Shown here one piece after another: positions 48,778 through 63,041 of a stretch of 64,000 nt of DNA. The notes beneath the pieces were generated by a model that saw only the letters and a list, made by a program, of their open reading frames with translations, was not told the DNA's origin and made no database searches. Numbering within the stretch: the stretch's first letter is position 1; every line of letters starts with the position of its first letter. Both the position numbers and the translations under genes were made by a program. The stretch spans positions 49,786,001 to 49,850,000 of the forward strand of contig OZ231128.1 of assembly GCA_965153355.1 (NCBI GenBank). Direction: 5' to 3'. The DNA is from Flaccisagitta enflata (taxonomy: Eukaryota > Chaetognatha > Sagittoidea > Aphragmophora).

Positions 48778-48872
<95 letters not shown>
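48740..48872. repeat. (CAAT)n microsatellite
   Basis: About 32 units with one TTGATTAAT interruption near 48,770-48,780, similar to the tract at 42,065. Confidence 0.95.
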
Positions 48873-48874
48873 GA

Positions 48875-49755
<881 letters not shown>

Positions 49756-49911
49756 ATTCTTTCATAATATAAAACGTCCTAACACAAATTCCATGTTATG
49801 GTGAAAAGGACAGAAACAGAGAGACAACTACTATAGAAAAGACAAACGGAAAAATCCCAAAAGTATGTAGTGGTATTGACGGAAGGAGAAAAATCCAGAC
49901 AACCACTAATA

Positions 49912-50230
49912 AAAACTGAAGGCAGTGACAGCCATAACAAAAAACATACTGAAGACAGACGGAGAGAGAGAATAAGAGGTCGTTTTAAAACAAGGCCGGA
50001 TACACGGCAATCCAGTCGCGGACGGTTGGGCAGGAGCAATAATGCAAAAACCGCTCCGAATTCAAAAATGTGACGGACGGACGGACGGACGGACGGACGG
50101 ACCGGCCGACCGACCGACACGGCAAGGTGTAGAGTCGCGTGTCCGCGACTAAAAACTGAAGGACAGTGACAGCCATAACGAAAGACAGACTAAAGACAGA
50201 CTGAGAGAGAGAGAATGAGAGGTCGTTTAT
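49912..50230. repeat. Two ~72-bp direct repeats split by a TCCG-core element
   Basis: The unit (AAAACTGAAGG, CAGTGACAGCCATAAC, GACAGAC, GAGAGAGAG, GAGGTCGTTT) occurs at 49,914-49,988 and at 50,152-50,230. The TCCG-core element at 49,991-50,150 sits exactly between them. Confidence 0.8.
49991..50150 (-). repeat. TCCG-core family copy, AGTCGCGGAC variant, intact
   Basis: Minus strand. AGTCGCGGACACGCGACT, CTACACCTTGCCGTGTCGG, (TCGG)n(TCCG)7, and CACATTTTTGAATTCGG. The 3' end is GTCCGCGACTGGATT, GCCGTGTATCCGGC and CTTG. It is bordered by A/T runs. Confidence 0.88.
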
Positions 50231-50628
50231 GTAAATGAGAGCCAAGCTTTCCATGTTCCAAACAGGCCGCGGATTTCGTATTCGTTATTTGCCCCGCGTC
50301 CTGGAGTGCGATTTGCCTGAAATTCGTGTTTTTCTTATCTCTGTCTCTGTCAGTTTGTCGTTCTGTCTTTCTTTACTTCCTTTTCATTCCGGCATTTCCT
50401 TGTTTCGGTCTGTCTCTACCTAGGTATCACTACCTCTGAGTTTCTCTGTATGGCTGTTTCACTTGTACCAATCTTCAGTCACACTTTCAATTAAGTTTTT
50501 TTTTTCTCAAATGACGTTCGATGTTATGATGAAGTTCAAATTGAATTGAATAGCGTTCATCTTACATTCAAACAGTCGCCTACAAAAGGACGATATATGG
50601 ATTCAAACAAGAGTCAAATCGCTTCCCC

Positions 50629-50630
<2 letters not shown>
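50155..50630. other. Unassigned stretch
   Basis: Apart from the second ~72-bp repeat unit, no gene or element is recognised. Confidence 0.3.
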
Positions 50631-51131
<501 letters not shown>

Positions 51132-51493
51132 GACAGAGATACAGACACCCTATTCCCAAAATTTTCTTTTTCTTTCGAGAATATCATTCCATTGTTAAGC
51201 ATGGGTATCAGTTGGGGCTAACTCCTCGCACGGGCAAGCCTCGGGCAACAAAATAACGCCTAACAACTTGAACAATGGATTAACGGCCGATGTGAACGAC
51301 TTGAACCATTGGACTTTGTAAACGCGGGAATTTTTTTCGGTTGGCCAATGCAAAAATGATGAAGATGAGGATGAGAATGTGAATGATGAAAGAGTAAACC
51401 GCGCGCCTCACTCAAATAAAGGCGAGGAGACAAGATCGGTAACATGATATTCTCAATGACTATCATCTTCAAGTCCGTCATTCATTCCAAGAT

Positions 51494-51973
<480 letters not shown>

Positions 51974-52049
51974 ATTTCCTTTTTTAACGCGTAAATGTGA
52001 CGCTGCAACTCATTAGTTTCGTGGTGGTCGTCTAACTTTTGATCTGCGG

Positions 52050-52106
<57 letters not shown>

Positions 52107-52132
52107 TGTTTGTGTTTGTGTTTGTGTTTGTA

Positions 52133-52216
<84 letters not shown>

Positions 52217-52218
52217 CT

Positions 52219-52280
<62 letters not shown>

Positions 52281-52325
52281 TCTTCATCTCTTCTTCTTCT
52301 TTTTTCCTCTTTTCTTTTATTCTTT

Positions 52326-52379
<54 letters not shown>

Positions 52380-52440
52380 CTCTTTCTCTTTCACTTTCTC
52401 TTTCTCTTTCACTTTCCCTGTCTTTTATTTTTTTATAGAT
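52050..52440. repeat. Compound microsatellite: (GT)n, (TTTGTG)n, (GT)n, (CT)n
   Basis: (GT)26, then about six TTTGTG units (52,102-52,137), (GT)38 to 52,214, (CT)n at 52,222-52,275, TTC-rich text, (CT)n at 52,331-52,375, and TTTCTC/TTTCAC repeats. Open frames are artefacts. Confidence 0.95.
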
Positions 52441-52689
52441 CAATGCTTTACAAGGGCGGCGGGGACTTATTTCTCAAATAAATCGTGATTTGATTTTCAT
52501 TAGTTTGAATAAAAAATGTCGACTCAGCTGAAAGTCAAATGAAAGAAGGGATTAATAAGTTTAGTCACGTTTCGTTTCCGATGTTTATTTGACGGCAGAA
52601 TTAAAGAGTTGATTGAAGAGGAGACACAAAGAAAAACTAGGACTTCGTCGAAGACAGCTGGGCCCAAGCAGAAAACGTAACAAAGAAAT

Positions 52690-52777
52690 AACAACTTCGT
52701 GACCGACGGACCGACGGACCAGCTGACGGAACTAAGGACCGACCGAAAAGAAATTTTTTTGTCGCGTGTCTGCGACT
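52690..52777 (-). repeat. TCCG-core family 5' fragment
   Basis: Minus strand: AGTCGCAGACACGCGAC hairpin, then TTTCTTTTCGGTCGGTCC and (TCGG)n, ending in a GTCACGAAG-like text. The usual 3' end is not seen. Confidence 0.6.
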
Positions 52778-52822
52778 AACAATGTTGCATAGACACAGTA
52801 AAAAGAAACAGTTGGGAAAGAA

Positions 52823-52825
52823 AAA

Positions 52826-52909
<84 letters not shown>

Positions 52910-52951
52910 GAGAAAGAAAGGAGGGAAGGAAGAAAGAAAGGAGAAAAGAAA

Positions 52952-52983
<32 letters not shown>

Positions 52984-53160
52984 CTAAGAAACAAAGAAAC
53001 AAAGAAACAAAGAAACAAAGAAACAAAGAAACAAAGAAACAAAGAAACAAAGAAACAAAGAAACAAGGAAACAAAGAAACAAAGATGGAAACAAAGAAAC
53101 AAAGAAATAAAGAAATGCAGAAATAAAGAAATAAAGAAACAAAGAAACAAAGTAAGAGAC
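52823..53160. repeat. (GAAA)n then (GAAACAAA)n tracts
   Basis: (GAAA)n to about 52,912, GGAAGG-type variants, then from about 52,972 an 8-bp GAAACAAA repeat to about 53,150. The 53,160-53,510 stretch that follows has nothing recognisable. Confidence 0.95.
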
Positions 53161-53511
53161 AAAGAAAGAAATCTAAGAATTGAATTTAAGAAGAGAAAAT
53201 GTCTTGCGACGACTTACTGTGTCTATGCCTATGGCGAGAATCGTGGGATCTCAAATAACGTAACGGCGGAAGCAATTGAAAGAGATATTTGGCAGGAAGA
53301 GCTTCCTCCTAACTCTCAAAGACAAAGTAAAAGTCAAATGGTGGTAATTTCCCCTTTCGCTTTTCTGTCAATCTTACAGCGAATAAATCCTGGCTACCGG
53401 CAATTTGCGGCTTACCATGCTCTTGATCCGCTCATTCACGTCATGTCTTCTGACTAAACAACGGTGACATAAAAGGAGACACGACTGTCGTCAAAAAACG
53501 CTTGACCCGGA

Positions 53512-54030
<519 letters not shown>

Positions 54031-57000
54031 CACAACAATAAGATGATTAAAAGAAAGAAGAAATGTGAGTTGGAAGAAATGGACCATGAAGCAGTGAAAA
54101 GGATTCTTTACCAAAAGACGTTTATATGACGCACTGAAAATTACCATAGAATTTGCTACCCGAGCTAGATAAGTCATGAAATTTATAAAATGAAATTCAA
54201 TGAAAATTTTTGTTTTAATATTTTCAATAAAACTATCAACAACCATATTTTGCATGAATTGACTTGCATATGCCAGTTTTAAATTTCAATCCTTTATTTT
54301 ACAGCTGAAAAAATATGCCAAATTCAACAAAAAACTCATTTTGTCAAGGGACCATGGCTCATTGAAAATTTTAAATTTGCATAGAAAATTAAGATATCAA
54401 GAAAACAAAAACATAGCGCGATTCCTAACAGATCAACTGAGGGCGCTATGTTCTTATTTTAATGATATTTGGATTTTTTATGCATATTTAAAATTTTCAG
54501 TGAGCAGCAGACTGGGCCGTAGGACCCTTATGAAGGCAGATCGGCTACCAACAGCAGGGACTGGCTTCATTCATCATAACAACAAGATTTGCCAAGTTTC
54601 ATGACCATATGATCGATTTTACTCATGGCCGCCACCCCCCCTAAAATCCCAGCATGAGGGTTGTTGTGGTGAAAATTCCAACTTTGGGTCACTTTGGCCT
54701 CAAAATTAGGCCCCTTCGAATTTAAATTTTGACCTAAAATCCATGAGATTATAAAACTAGAGCTCAAGAGCTAACTAGTGGTGCAATCCGCATGTTTTTA
54801 TCTTAATTTGTTGAGATTTGAGAGCATTTCAAAGATGAAAGGGTATGAGGGTCAAATTGCATCCTTTTTACAGTGGCAATTTTGACAATTTTCACAGATT
54901 TGAACATATTTTGGCTTTGGATGGACCAATCTGCATGAAGTTGGTGATCAAATTGAAGAGTTTTTGCTGCTCTAGCTGATGGTAAAAAAATTTTTGATCA
55001 ATTTTGCCCTCAATTTTTTTTTTGACTGAAGAAGCAGGTGTAAAAAAGTTGATTTTCTTGAAAATTGAGCAATTTTGGACAAAAAATTAGACCACTTCCA
55101 TTTTCAAAAAAGACTTAAAATCCATGAGCAAAATAAAGAGCTGCTCAAGAGTTAACTAGTGGTGCAATCGGCATGTCAATATGTTTTTGCATTCAGATTT
55201 TACAGAACTTTAAAGATGAAAGGGTATGTCAAAATGACCATTTATGGTCACTTTGGCCGTTTTGGCCTCAATATGGGGTCACTTTGCTGTAGAAATAAAA
55301 AAAAAATCTGGGAGATTATAAAACTAGAGCTCAAGAGCTAACCAGTGATGCAATCCGCATATTCTTTTCTTCATTTGTTAAGATTTTAGAGCATTTCAAA
55401 GATGAAAGGGTAGGAAGGTTAAATTGCAGCTTAAATTTCAATGGCGATTATGACACTTTTCACTAATTTCAATATTTCTCAGCTTTGGATGAACCAATCT
55501 GCATGAAATTGTTGACCAAACTGAAGAGTTTTTGCTGCTCTAGCAGATGGTAAAAGATTTTTTGATCAATATTCCCCCCAATTTTTTTTAATGACCATGG
55601 AGGCAGATGCAAAAAGTGTTTTGTTTTTTTTTTTTGTAAATTGGGCAATTTTGGACAACAAATTCGGCTACTTCCAATTCAATAATTGACCTTAAATCCA
55701 GAACCAAAATAAAGAATTTTTGGAGAGCTAACTAGTGGTGCAATCGCCATGTCTTTATGATTTTGCATTTAGATTTGACAGAATTTAAAAGATTAAAGGG
55801 ACTGTCCAAATTAATATGTAAGGCCATTTTGGCCATTTTGGCCTCTAATTTGAGTCAATCTGCTGTAAATATCGGACAAAAAATTCCATGAGACAATAAA
55901 ATTTTTTCCATGATTAGGTAGAGCATCAAAAACTCTCCACTTTGATCACCGATTTCATGTAAATTTATACATCCAAAGCTCAGATATATCAAAATCCGCG
56001 AAAATTGTCAAAGTTGTTGCTAAAACAAAAACAGCAGATTTGTCCTCTTACCCTCCATCTTTAAACATCTGTCAAATCCAAACGAACAAGGCCAACACCT
56101 TTAAGTCGCGTGCAGGACAAAAATGACTGAACTGACCTGACTCCTTATTTTATCTTTTTATCGAAAATCAGACTTAAATCAGACTTAAACCAGACCCAAA
56201 CCAGAACCAAACCAGCCTCAAACCAGACTCAAACCAGACTCAAACCAGGCTCAAACCAGACTCAAACCAGAATTAAACCAGACCTAAACCAGACCAAAAC
56301 CAGACCTAAACCAGACCTAAACCAGACATAAACCAGATCTAAACCAGACCTAAACTGGACATAAATCAGACATGAACCAGACTTAAACCAGACTTTAACC
56401 AGACTTGAACCAGACTTAAACCTGACTCAAACCAGACTCAAACCAGACATAAAACAGACTTAAACCAGACTTAAACCAGACTTAAACCAGACTTAAACCA
56501 GACTTAAACCAGACTTAAACCAGACTTAAACCAGACTTAAACCAGACTTAAACCTGACCTTAACCAGACCCAAACCAGCAGACTTAAACCAGCAGACTTA
56601 AACCAGCAGATTTAAACCAGCAGATTTAAACCAGCAGACTTAAACCAGCTGACTCAAACCAGCAGACTTAAACCAGAAGACTTAAACCAGCAGATCTAAA
56701 CCAGCAGACTTAAACCAGCAGACTTAAACCAGCAGACTTAAACCAGCAGACTTAAACCAGCAGACTTAAACCAGCAGACTTAAACCAGCAGACTTAAACC
56801 AGCAGACTTAAACCAGCAGACTTAAACCAGCAGACCTAAACCAGCTGACTTAAACCAGCTGACTTAAACCAGCCGACTTAAACCAGCCAGCTTAAACCAG
56901 CCAACTTAAACCAGCCAACTTAAACCAGCCAACTTAAACCAGCCAACTTAAACCAGCCAACTTAAACCAGCAGACTTTAACCAGCAGACTTAAACCAGCA

Positions 57001-57650
57001 GACTTAAACCAGCAGACTTAAACCAGCAGACTTAACCAGCAGACCTAAACCAGCAGACCTTAACCAGCAGACTTAAATCAGCCGACTTAAACCAGCCGAC
57101 CTAAACCAGCCAACTTAAACCAGCAGACCTAAACCAGCGGACTTAAACCAGCGGACTTAAACCAGCGGACTTAAACCAGCGGACTTAAACCAGCGGACTT
57201 AAACCAGCGGACTTAAACCAGCGGACTTAAACCAGCAGACTTACACCAGCGGACTTACACCAGCGGACTTAAATCAGCAGACTTGAAACAGCAGACTTAA
57301 AACAGCAGACTCAAACCAGCAGACTTAAACCAGCAGACTTAAACCAGCAGACTTGAAATGACATATATGACAAAAACATACCAAAAAACATAAATGACCA
57401 TAACATACCAAAAAACATAAATGACCAAAACAAAAAAAGAAAAAAAAAAAAACAAACCAAAAACCCAAAACCCAAAACCAAAAAACAAAAAAACAAAAAC
57501 CAAAAAACTATGTTGAATGACCAAAAATGACCTGAAATGTTCCAAAATGACTTAAAAAGACTTAGGGGATGTTTCTAGTGAAAGCGTGAAACGCGTTCTG
57601 ATCGCGTTTTGAGACAAACGCGTTTTAAGGAGTGAGACCATTGAAAAAAA

Positions 57651-57722
57651 GTCTCAGACCCATCAAGGTTCGAACCCCCGAACCATAGCAGGGGAGTTGA
57701 ATGACTTATCAGTGCGCCACAA
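57651..57722 (-). ncRNA. tRNA-like sequence with A and B boxes
   Basis: On the minus strand GTGGCGCACTGATAAGTCA resembles an A box (TGGCGCAnnGGTAAG type). About 30 bp later GGGTTCGAACC matches the B box/T-arm. Spacing fits a tRNA-derived promoter. The acceptor stem is not convincing, so this is tRNA-derived (SINE-like) rather than a working tRNA. Confidence 0.6.
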
Positions 57723-57874
57723 AGCACAACATTATCTCGAGTGATGGGATTAGGCTAGTTTCAAAAGTGATTGGCAAATCATTGCCCAAACGTAGTTCAA
57801 GACCTGTGCAAGAGTACCTTTTTCCAAAGATCACTATATATAAAAGGGCATTCACGACAAAATGGTCCATCCCC

Positions 57875-57943
57875 ACGGTGGCGTACATGTAGCGAGCGTG
57901 ACTTTGATTTAAAGGTGTGAGATCGAACCCTGCAATTCTCGGG
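57875..57943 (+). ncRNA. Second tRNA-like sequence, opposite orientation
   Basis: GGTGGCGTACATGTAGCGAG is an A-box-like start and GAGATCGAACCCTGC a B-box-like T-arm, about 25 bp apart. It faces the first tRNA-like sequence. Both share the GTGGCG(C/T)AC start, suggesting a common origin inside the foldback. Confidence 0.5.
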
Positions 57944-60280
57944 AATGTTTTTCCATGGCCTTACTGCCTAAAACGCGTTAATCTTGGAATACGAGCAAAA
58001 CGCGTTTCAGGCTTTCACTAGAAACATCCCCTAAAAACAATTTGAAATGCCCATAAATGACACAAATGACTTAAATGAACAAAGTGACATAGATGATCAG
58101 AAATGACCAAGAATGACTAGAAGCAACCAAAAATGACCAAAAGCAACCAAAAATGACCAAAAACAACAAAAAAATGACTCAAAATAACTCCAGACGACCC
58201 AAATTGACCAAAAATGACGCAAAAAAGCAAAGTGTTACCAAAAACTTCAAAAGCCAAAAAATAACTTAGAGTGACTTAGAATGACTTGTAATGACTTAGA
58301 ATGACTTGAAATAACTTAGAATGACTAAGAATGACTTAAAATGACTTATAATAACATAAAATGACAAAAATGACAAAAAATGACAAAATGACTTTTGTGG
58401 CTAAAATTAACTGAAAATGACGGGAAATGACTTAAAATGACTTAAAATGACATAGAATACCCTAAAATGACATAAAACGACGAAAAAAAACAAAGTGTTA
58501 CGGACGGACGGACCGACGGACGGACCGACGGACCAACGACGGACCGACAGAGCGGGTTATAGAGTCGCGTGCACGCGACTAAAGAAGGTAAATAGATGCG
58601 CATTGCGGGAATGGTTAGCTCTTGAGCTCTAGTTTTATATTCTCATGGATTTTGGGTCAAATTTCAAAAGCAAAGTGGCCCAATTTTGAGCCCAAAATGA
58701 CAAAAATTACCAAAACTTTCATTTTATCACACCCACTGTTCTTTGAAGCTCTAATAAATCTATATGCTTCAACATTTTGAGATGCCGATTGCACCACTGG
58801 TTAGCTCTTGAGCTGTAGTTTGATTTGCTCATGAATTTCTTGTCTTTTTCTAGCTCGGAAGCACCAAAATTTTGTGACAAAAGTAACCAAATGGGCAAAA
58901 AAATACTCTTTTTAGCACCTGCTTCTACAGTCTCCAAAACGTTTTGAGGGTCATATCGATCAAAAATTTTATCAGCATCAGTTAGAGCATCAAAAAATCT
59001 TCAATTTGGTCACCAATTTTATCCATGTTTGTCCATCCAAAGCCGAGATATATCAAAAAATGTAAAAATTGTCAAATTTGACCCCCAAGTTTATCTGGTA
59101 AGATAACCCTCATACCCTTCCATCTTTGAAATGCACTCAAACTTAAACGAAAAATGATAGCTACACGCGGATTGCCCCACTGCTTAGCTCTTGAGCTCTA
59201 GTTTTATTATCTCCCAGATTTTTCTATCGATTTCTGCGGCAAAGTGAACCCAAATTGAGGCCAAAACAGCCAAAGTGACCATAAATGGTCATTTTGACAT
59301 ACCCTTTTATCTTTGAAGTTCTAAAAAATCTTAATGCAAAAACATATTGACATGCCGATTGCAACACTAGTTAGCTCTTGAGCAGCTCTTTATTTTGCTC
59401 ATGGATTTTAAGTCTTTTTTGTAAATGGAAGTGGTCTAATTTTTTGTCCAAAATTGCTCAATTTTCAAGAAAATCGACTTTTTTACACCTGCTTCTACAG
59501 TCAATAAAAAAAAATTGAGGGCAAAATCAATCAAAATTTTTTTACCATCAGCTAGAGCAGCAAAAACTCTTCAATTTGATCACCAATTTCATGCAGATTG
59601 GTCCATCCAAAGCCAAAATATGTTCAAATCTGTGAAAAATGTCAAAATTGCCACCAAAAATAAGCTGCAATTTGACCTTCATACCCTTTCATCTTTGAAA
59701 TACTCTCAAATCTCAACAAATTAAGATAAAAACATGCGGATTGCACCACTAGTTAGCTCTTGAGCTCTAGTTTTATAATCTCATGAATTTTAGGTCAAAA
59801 TCAAAATTCAAAGGGGCCTAATTTTGAGGCTAAAGTGACCCAAAGTTGGAATTTTCACCACAACAACCCTCATGCTGGGATTTTAGGGGGGGTGGCGGCC
59901 ATGAGTAAAATCGATCATATGGTCATGAAACTTGGCAAATCTTGTTGTTATGATGAATGAAGCCAGTCCCTGCTGTTGGTAGCCAATCTGCCTTCATAAG
60001 GGTCCTACGGCCCAGTCTGGTGAGCAGTTACTGAAATGATTGTCACTATTTCATTCACTTTTTAGTCTCATCAGAATTGAATATTTTTCAATCTTTTTGC
60101 ATTTTTGTCCTTTGCCGGTGACAGATGAGTTTCCTCATGTAATTTTACAATTTGAAGTACAAAGAAATAAACACAAGAACTGACCTAACCAAAAATAGTA
60201 ACATGAATGGTAACTTAGTTCTCTGGGTAAATTCCTCTTACTTAAATTTCAGTGCGTCATATTGCTTCTGTGGTAGATAA

Positions 60281-60381
<101 letters not shown>

Positions 60382-60608
60382 GATGGAGGAGGATAAAGAG
60401 AGAAAGTCAGACATGGTCTGAGCTATCCTGCTCAAGACTAACATGATTTGCTTTTAAAAAAGTAATAATACTTTCCACAAGGTAAACTGCAAAGAATTTA
60501 AGTTTTGTCAAATAGAGAATTCCGGAATCCAGGCGCGCAGGATGGCAGTTTTTTAACTTCCATAGGCCCAAGGTCCCTCAACCCAGATTTCAAGCAAAAT
60601 GCAAAATA

Positions 60609-61197
60609 CCGGGTCATCAATCTCGACTGGGAAAAAGTGTTAAGCTTTTGCTCTCAGCTGCTTCTTCTCACTGGTATGGAATTTGTTTTCTTTTATAGTA
60701 CTATGTTTGACATTTTTTGTGTCAAAATTTCATTAGTCCGAGTTAAAAACTTTGTCCACAACATCAATTTTAAGAAAAACAAGCATTTTCAGATATAGCT
60801 GAATTTAGCTTTAGTTTATCAAAACTGTTTTTCTTTGATTTGCTCTTATTTCTCACTGGATTGAGCAGCGAGTGTCAAATTTGTCTCAGTTGAAGATATT
60901 TTTATGAATTTTAAAAAACATCTTAATTTAAGACTATTTTAGTATTTGTAGCTTAAACTGATCAAAAATGAGCGAAAATAATATTGATGAAAAATGGATA
61001 AATTGAGCTTCAGCCACAAATACATGTTTTACTTGAAATTGATGTTGTGGACAAAATGCTTGACACAGACCAATGAAATTTTCACACAAGAAACGTCAAA
61101 CATAGTATTATAAAAGAAAATAAATTCCAGACCAGTGAGAGGAAGCAGCTGAGAGCAAAAGCTTAACACTTTTTCCCAGTCGAGATTGATGACCCGG
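60609..61197. mobile_element. 589-bp TA-inserted foldback element, CCGGGTCA ends
   Basis: The ends are CCGGGTCATCAATCTCGACT and its complement, continuing GGGAAAAAGTGTTAAGC; TA lies at 60,607-60,608 and 61,198-61,199. The arms pair over most of the length. Internal text around TTTGATTTGCTCTTATTTCT and CCACAACATCAATTTTAAG is related to the 589-bp element at 5,053-5,641, though the outer third differs. Confidence 0.88.
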
Positions 61198-61344
61198 TAG
61201 AAGACTCAACACCATTCCTAAATTTCCATCTTCAGACGAAGTTCTAAGCAATCTAGAAGAGCTCTTGTAAGGTTTTCATTCCAAATTTCATTCCAGCGCG
61301 CTAGAGAATATCGGCTTCATACGGCTGCTGCCTCATGGTAAAGT

Positions 61345-61797
61345 GGGGGAAGTAGACGCAAAAGCGTTAGATGGTCAGCGGTACCCGTGCCCTGCCTGAG
61401 TAGGATATACTTGAAGTTGAAGGGGGAGAAGGGCAGTGGCCTCAGTCTCGTGGCCCAAAACCTAGTCTCAAGGCCCAAATCCTAGCCTCAAGGCCCAAAT
61501 CCTAGCCTCAAAGCCCAAATCCTAGCCTCAAGGCCCAAATCCTAGTCTGAAGGCTGGGATTTGGGCTTCAAGTCTGGGATTTGGGCTTTGAGGCTTGGAT
61601 TTGGGCCTTGAGGCTAGGGTTTGGGCCATGAGGCTAGGATTTAGGCCACGAGACTGGGATTTGTGTCTGGAGACTGAGATTTGGGCCTCGAAACTGGGGG
61701 GGGGGGGGATAGACGGACAGACATAGGAGGAGAAAATTCCCCATATGTGTGAACGCATAGATTATCGGGCCCTTCGGGGCCGCTGCCCAAAAAGGAG
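61345..61797 (+). repeat. GGCC-hairpin family copy
   Basis: GCAAAAGCGTTAGATGGTCA, a worn 5' hairpin, then five AGGCCCAAATCCTAGCCTCA units followed by about seven units in the opposite orientation (GGCTTGGATTTGGGCCTTGA). A G-run (61,697-61,708), GGAGAAAATTCCCC, ATATGTGTGAACGCATAG, and the 3' hairpin GGGCCCTTCGGGGCC with GCTGCCCAAAAAGG follow. The core is again partly inverted. Confidence 0.78.
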
Positions 61798-61799
61798 AA

Positions 61800-62045
61800 A
61801 GTGATATTGAAACGATTCCATTGAGAAAAAGTTGATTAAGTCCTCGATGGCCGGACGTATCAAAAGTGACACTGAGACCCTGTCTGAATAGCGCTCGACC
61901 GTGAAAGCGTTTTATTACAAATTCTGTGTCACTTAATCGAGCCTTCAAATCCGGGTTTAACCCCTGGACGGAGATGTGTAGGAGAGAGATTTATTGGGAA
62001 GAAATGATAAATCCATGGATATTCATAGGGGGAGAAAAAAGTCAA
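61800..62045. other. Unassigned stretch
   Basis: No gene or element recognised. Confidence 0.3.
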
Positions 62046-62046
62046 G

Positions 62047-62213
<167 letters not shown>

Positions 62214-62434
62214 TATAATTGCTCATTACGTGATTAACACATTAACAATTGTCAAATTGTTCGAGCAGTACATATGTACCAAAATAAATAGTTCAGTTAC
62301 GCAATAAATAAGTACAGGTGATCTGACTCCCAAAAAATATGTACAAGGAAGCTTGCAATACACGATTTTTTGTTCATGAATAAATAATTACTTATTTAAG
62401 TACAATGGTACCGAGCGGGCTGAGAATGGATTGT

Positions 62435-62587
<153 letters not shown>

Positions 62588-62768
62588 AAGTTAAGTAAAC
62601 ATGAAGTCAAACAGACCAGAAAGACAGAATGGCCAGACTGACAGAAAGCCGATTGACTGATCGACATACCAGAAGAGAGACAAAGGGACCGAATGCAATA
62701 TCTCGGGCGATGGTATCATTTTAAAGGCATGAGACAAGAGACATTGGCCCACGCGAGATGTCGGGATT

Positions 62769-63041
62769 TCACTCGAAGGATGGTATCAGGGATAAGAATT
62801 GACATGGGGTTCCAGGAGAGTGACACTTCCTTGTTTTAGCGGCGTTGATCTCAATACAAGGTAAACGAGGATTAGAGCCACTAAACCCCGAATGAATCAC
62901 AAAGCGAATACAGGGAAGTGACTTAACCTCGTCATGGGAGACCAATACTTCACTTAATCCTCCGACCTTAGATAGAAATGCAACAATGCAACTACGGAGA
63001 ACTGACAAAGAAGTTAATAAGGACACAGTTGAACTCTGCAA
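62769..63041 (-). CDS. Unrecognised open frame, possible exon
   Basis: The frame has mixed, non-repetitive composition (for example DEVKSLPCIRFVIHSGFSG and INAAKTRKCHSPGTPCQFL) but no in-frame ATG at its start. A splice-acceptor-like TCATTGCAG lies at its 5' edge on this strand. No domain recognised; chance is quite possible. Confidence 0.15.
   Translation of the reverse strand: MQSSTVSLLTSLSVLRSCIVAFLSKVGGLSEVLVSHDEVKSLPCIRFVIHSGFSGSNPRLPCIEINAAKTRKCHSPGTPCQFLSLIPSFE

Larger units (their letters stand above)
57565..58031. mobile_element. 467-bp TA-inserted element carrying two tRNA-like sequences
   Basis: The ends are GGGGATGTTTCTAGTGAAAG and its complement, then C(G/C)TGAAACGCGTT; TA flanks at 57,563-57,564 and 58,032-58,033. 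It interrupts the GGTCATTTT array of the surrounding element. Between the ends lie two convergent tRNA-like stretches. A 61-residue open frame (57,701-57,892) overlaps both and is not coding. Confidence 0.85.
56087..58580 (-). mobile_element. TCCG-core element expanded to 2.5 kb by minisatellites
   Basis: Minus strand. It starts with AGTCGCGTGCACGCGACT, CTATAACCCGCTCTGTCGG, (TCCG)n, and AACACTTTG. Next come two stretches of a TTTTGGTCAT-type array (58,500-58,035 and 57,560-57,360, split by a 467-bp insertion), then a 14-bp array CTGCTGGTTTAAGT (57,355-56,570), and a CTGGTTTAAGT 11-12-bp array (56,570-56,165). The 3' end is GCACGCGACTTA, an AAGG/CCTT hairpin and G. The 5' GTGC and 3' GCAC match. 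It lies at the apex of the foldback element, in an A/T run. Confidence 0.85.
54508..60019. mobile_element. 5.5-kb foldback element with perfect 8-bp target duplication
   Basis: The ends are CAGACTGGGCCGTAGGACCC and its reverse complement. The direct repeat GTGAGCAG lies on each side (54,500-54,507 and 60,020-60,027). The two long arms (54,508-56,086 and 58,581-60,019) are inverted copies of each other. Each arm contains tandem units, in the left about 565 bp long, marked by GAGCTCAAGAGCTAACTAGT and CCAATCTGCATGAA. An 8-bp duplication and a CAG start suit hAT-type transposition, though other 8-bp superfamilies are possible. No transposase is present. The apex is occupied by another element. 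Confidence 0.88.
54127..60259. mobile_element. TGACGCAC element split by a 5.5-kb insertion
   Basis: The ends are TGACGCACTGAAA with TA at 54,125-54,126 and 60,260-60,261. The outer parts (54,127-54,507 and 60,028-60,259) correspond to the 592-bp element at 3,658-4,249, including the internal palindrome around CATAGCGCG / GGCGCTATG. Without the insertion and its duplicated 8 bp the element would be about 613 bp. Confidence 0.88.
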
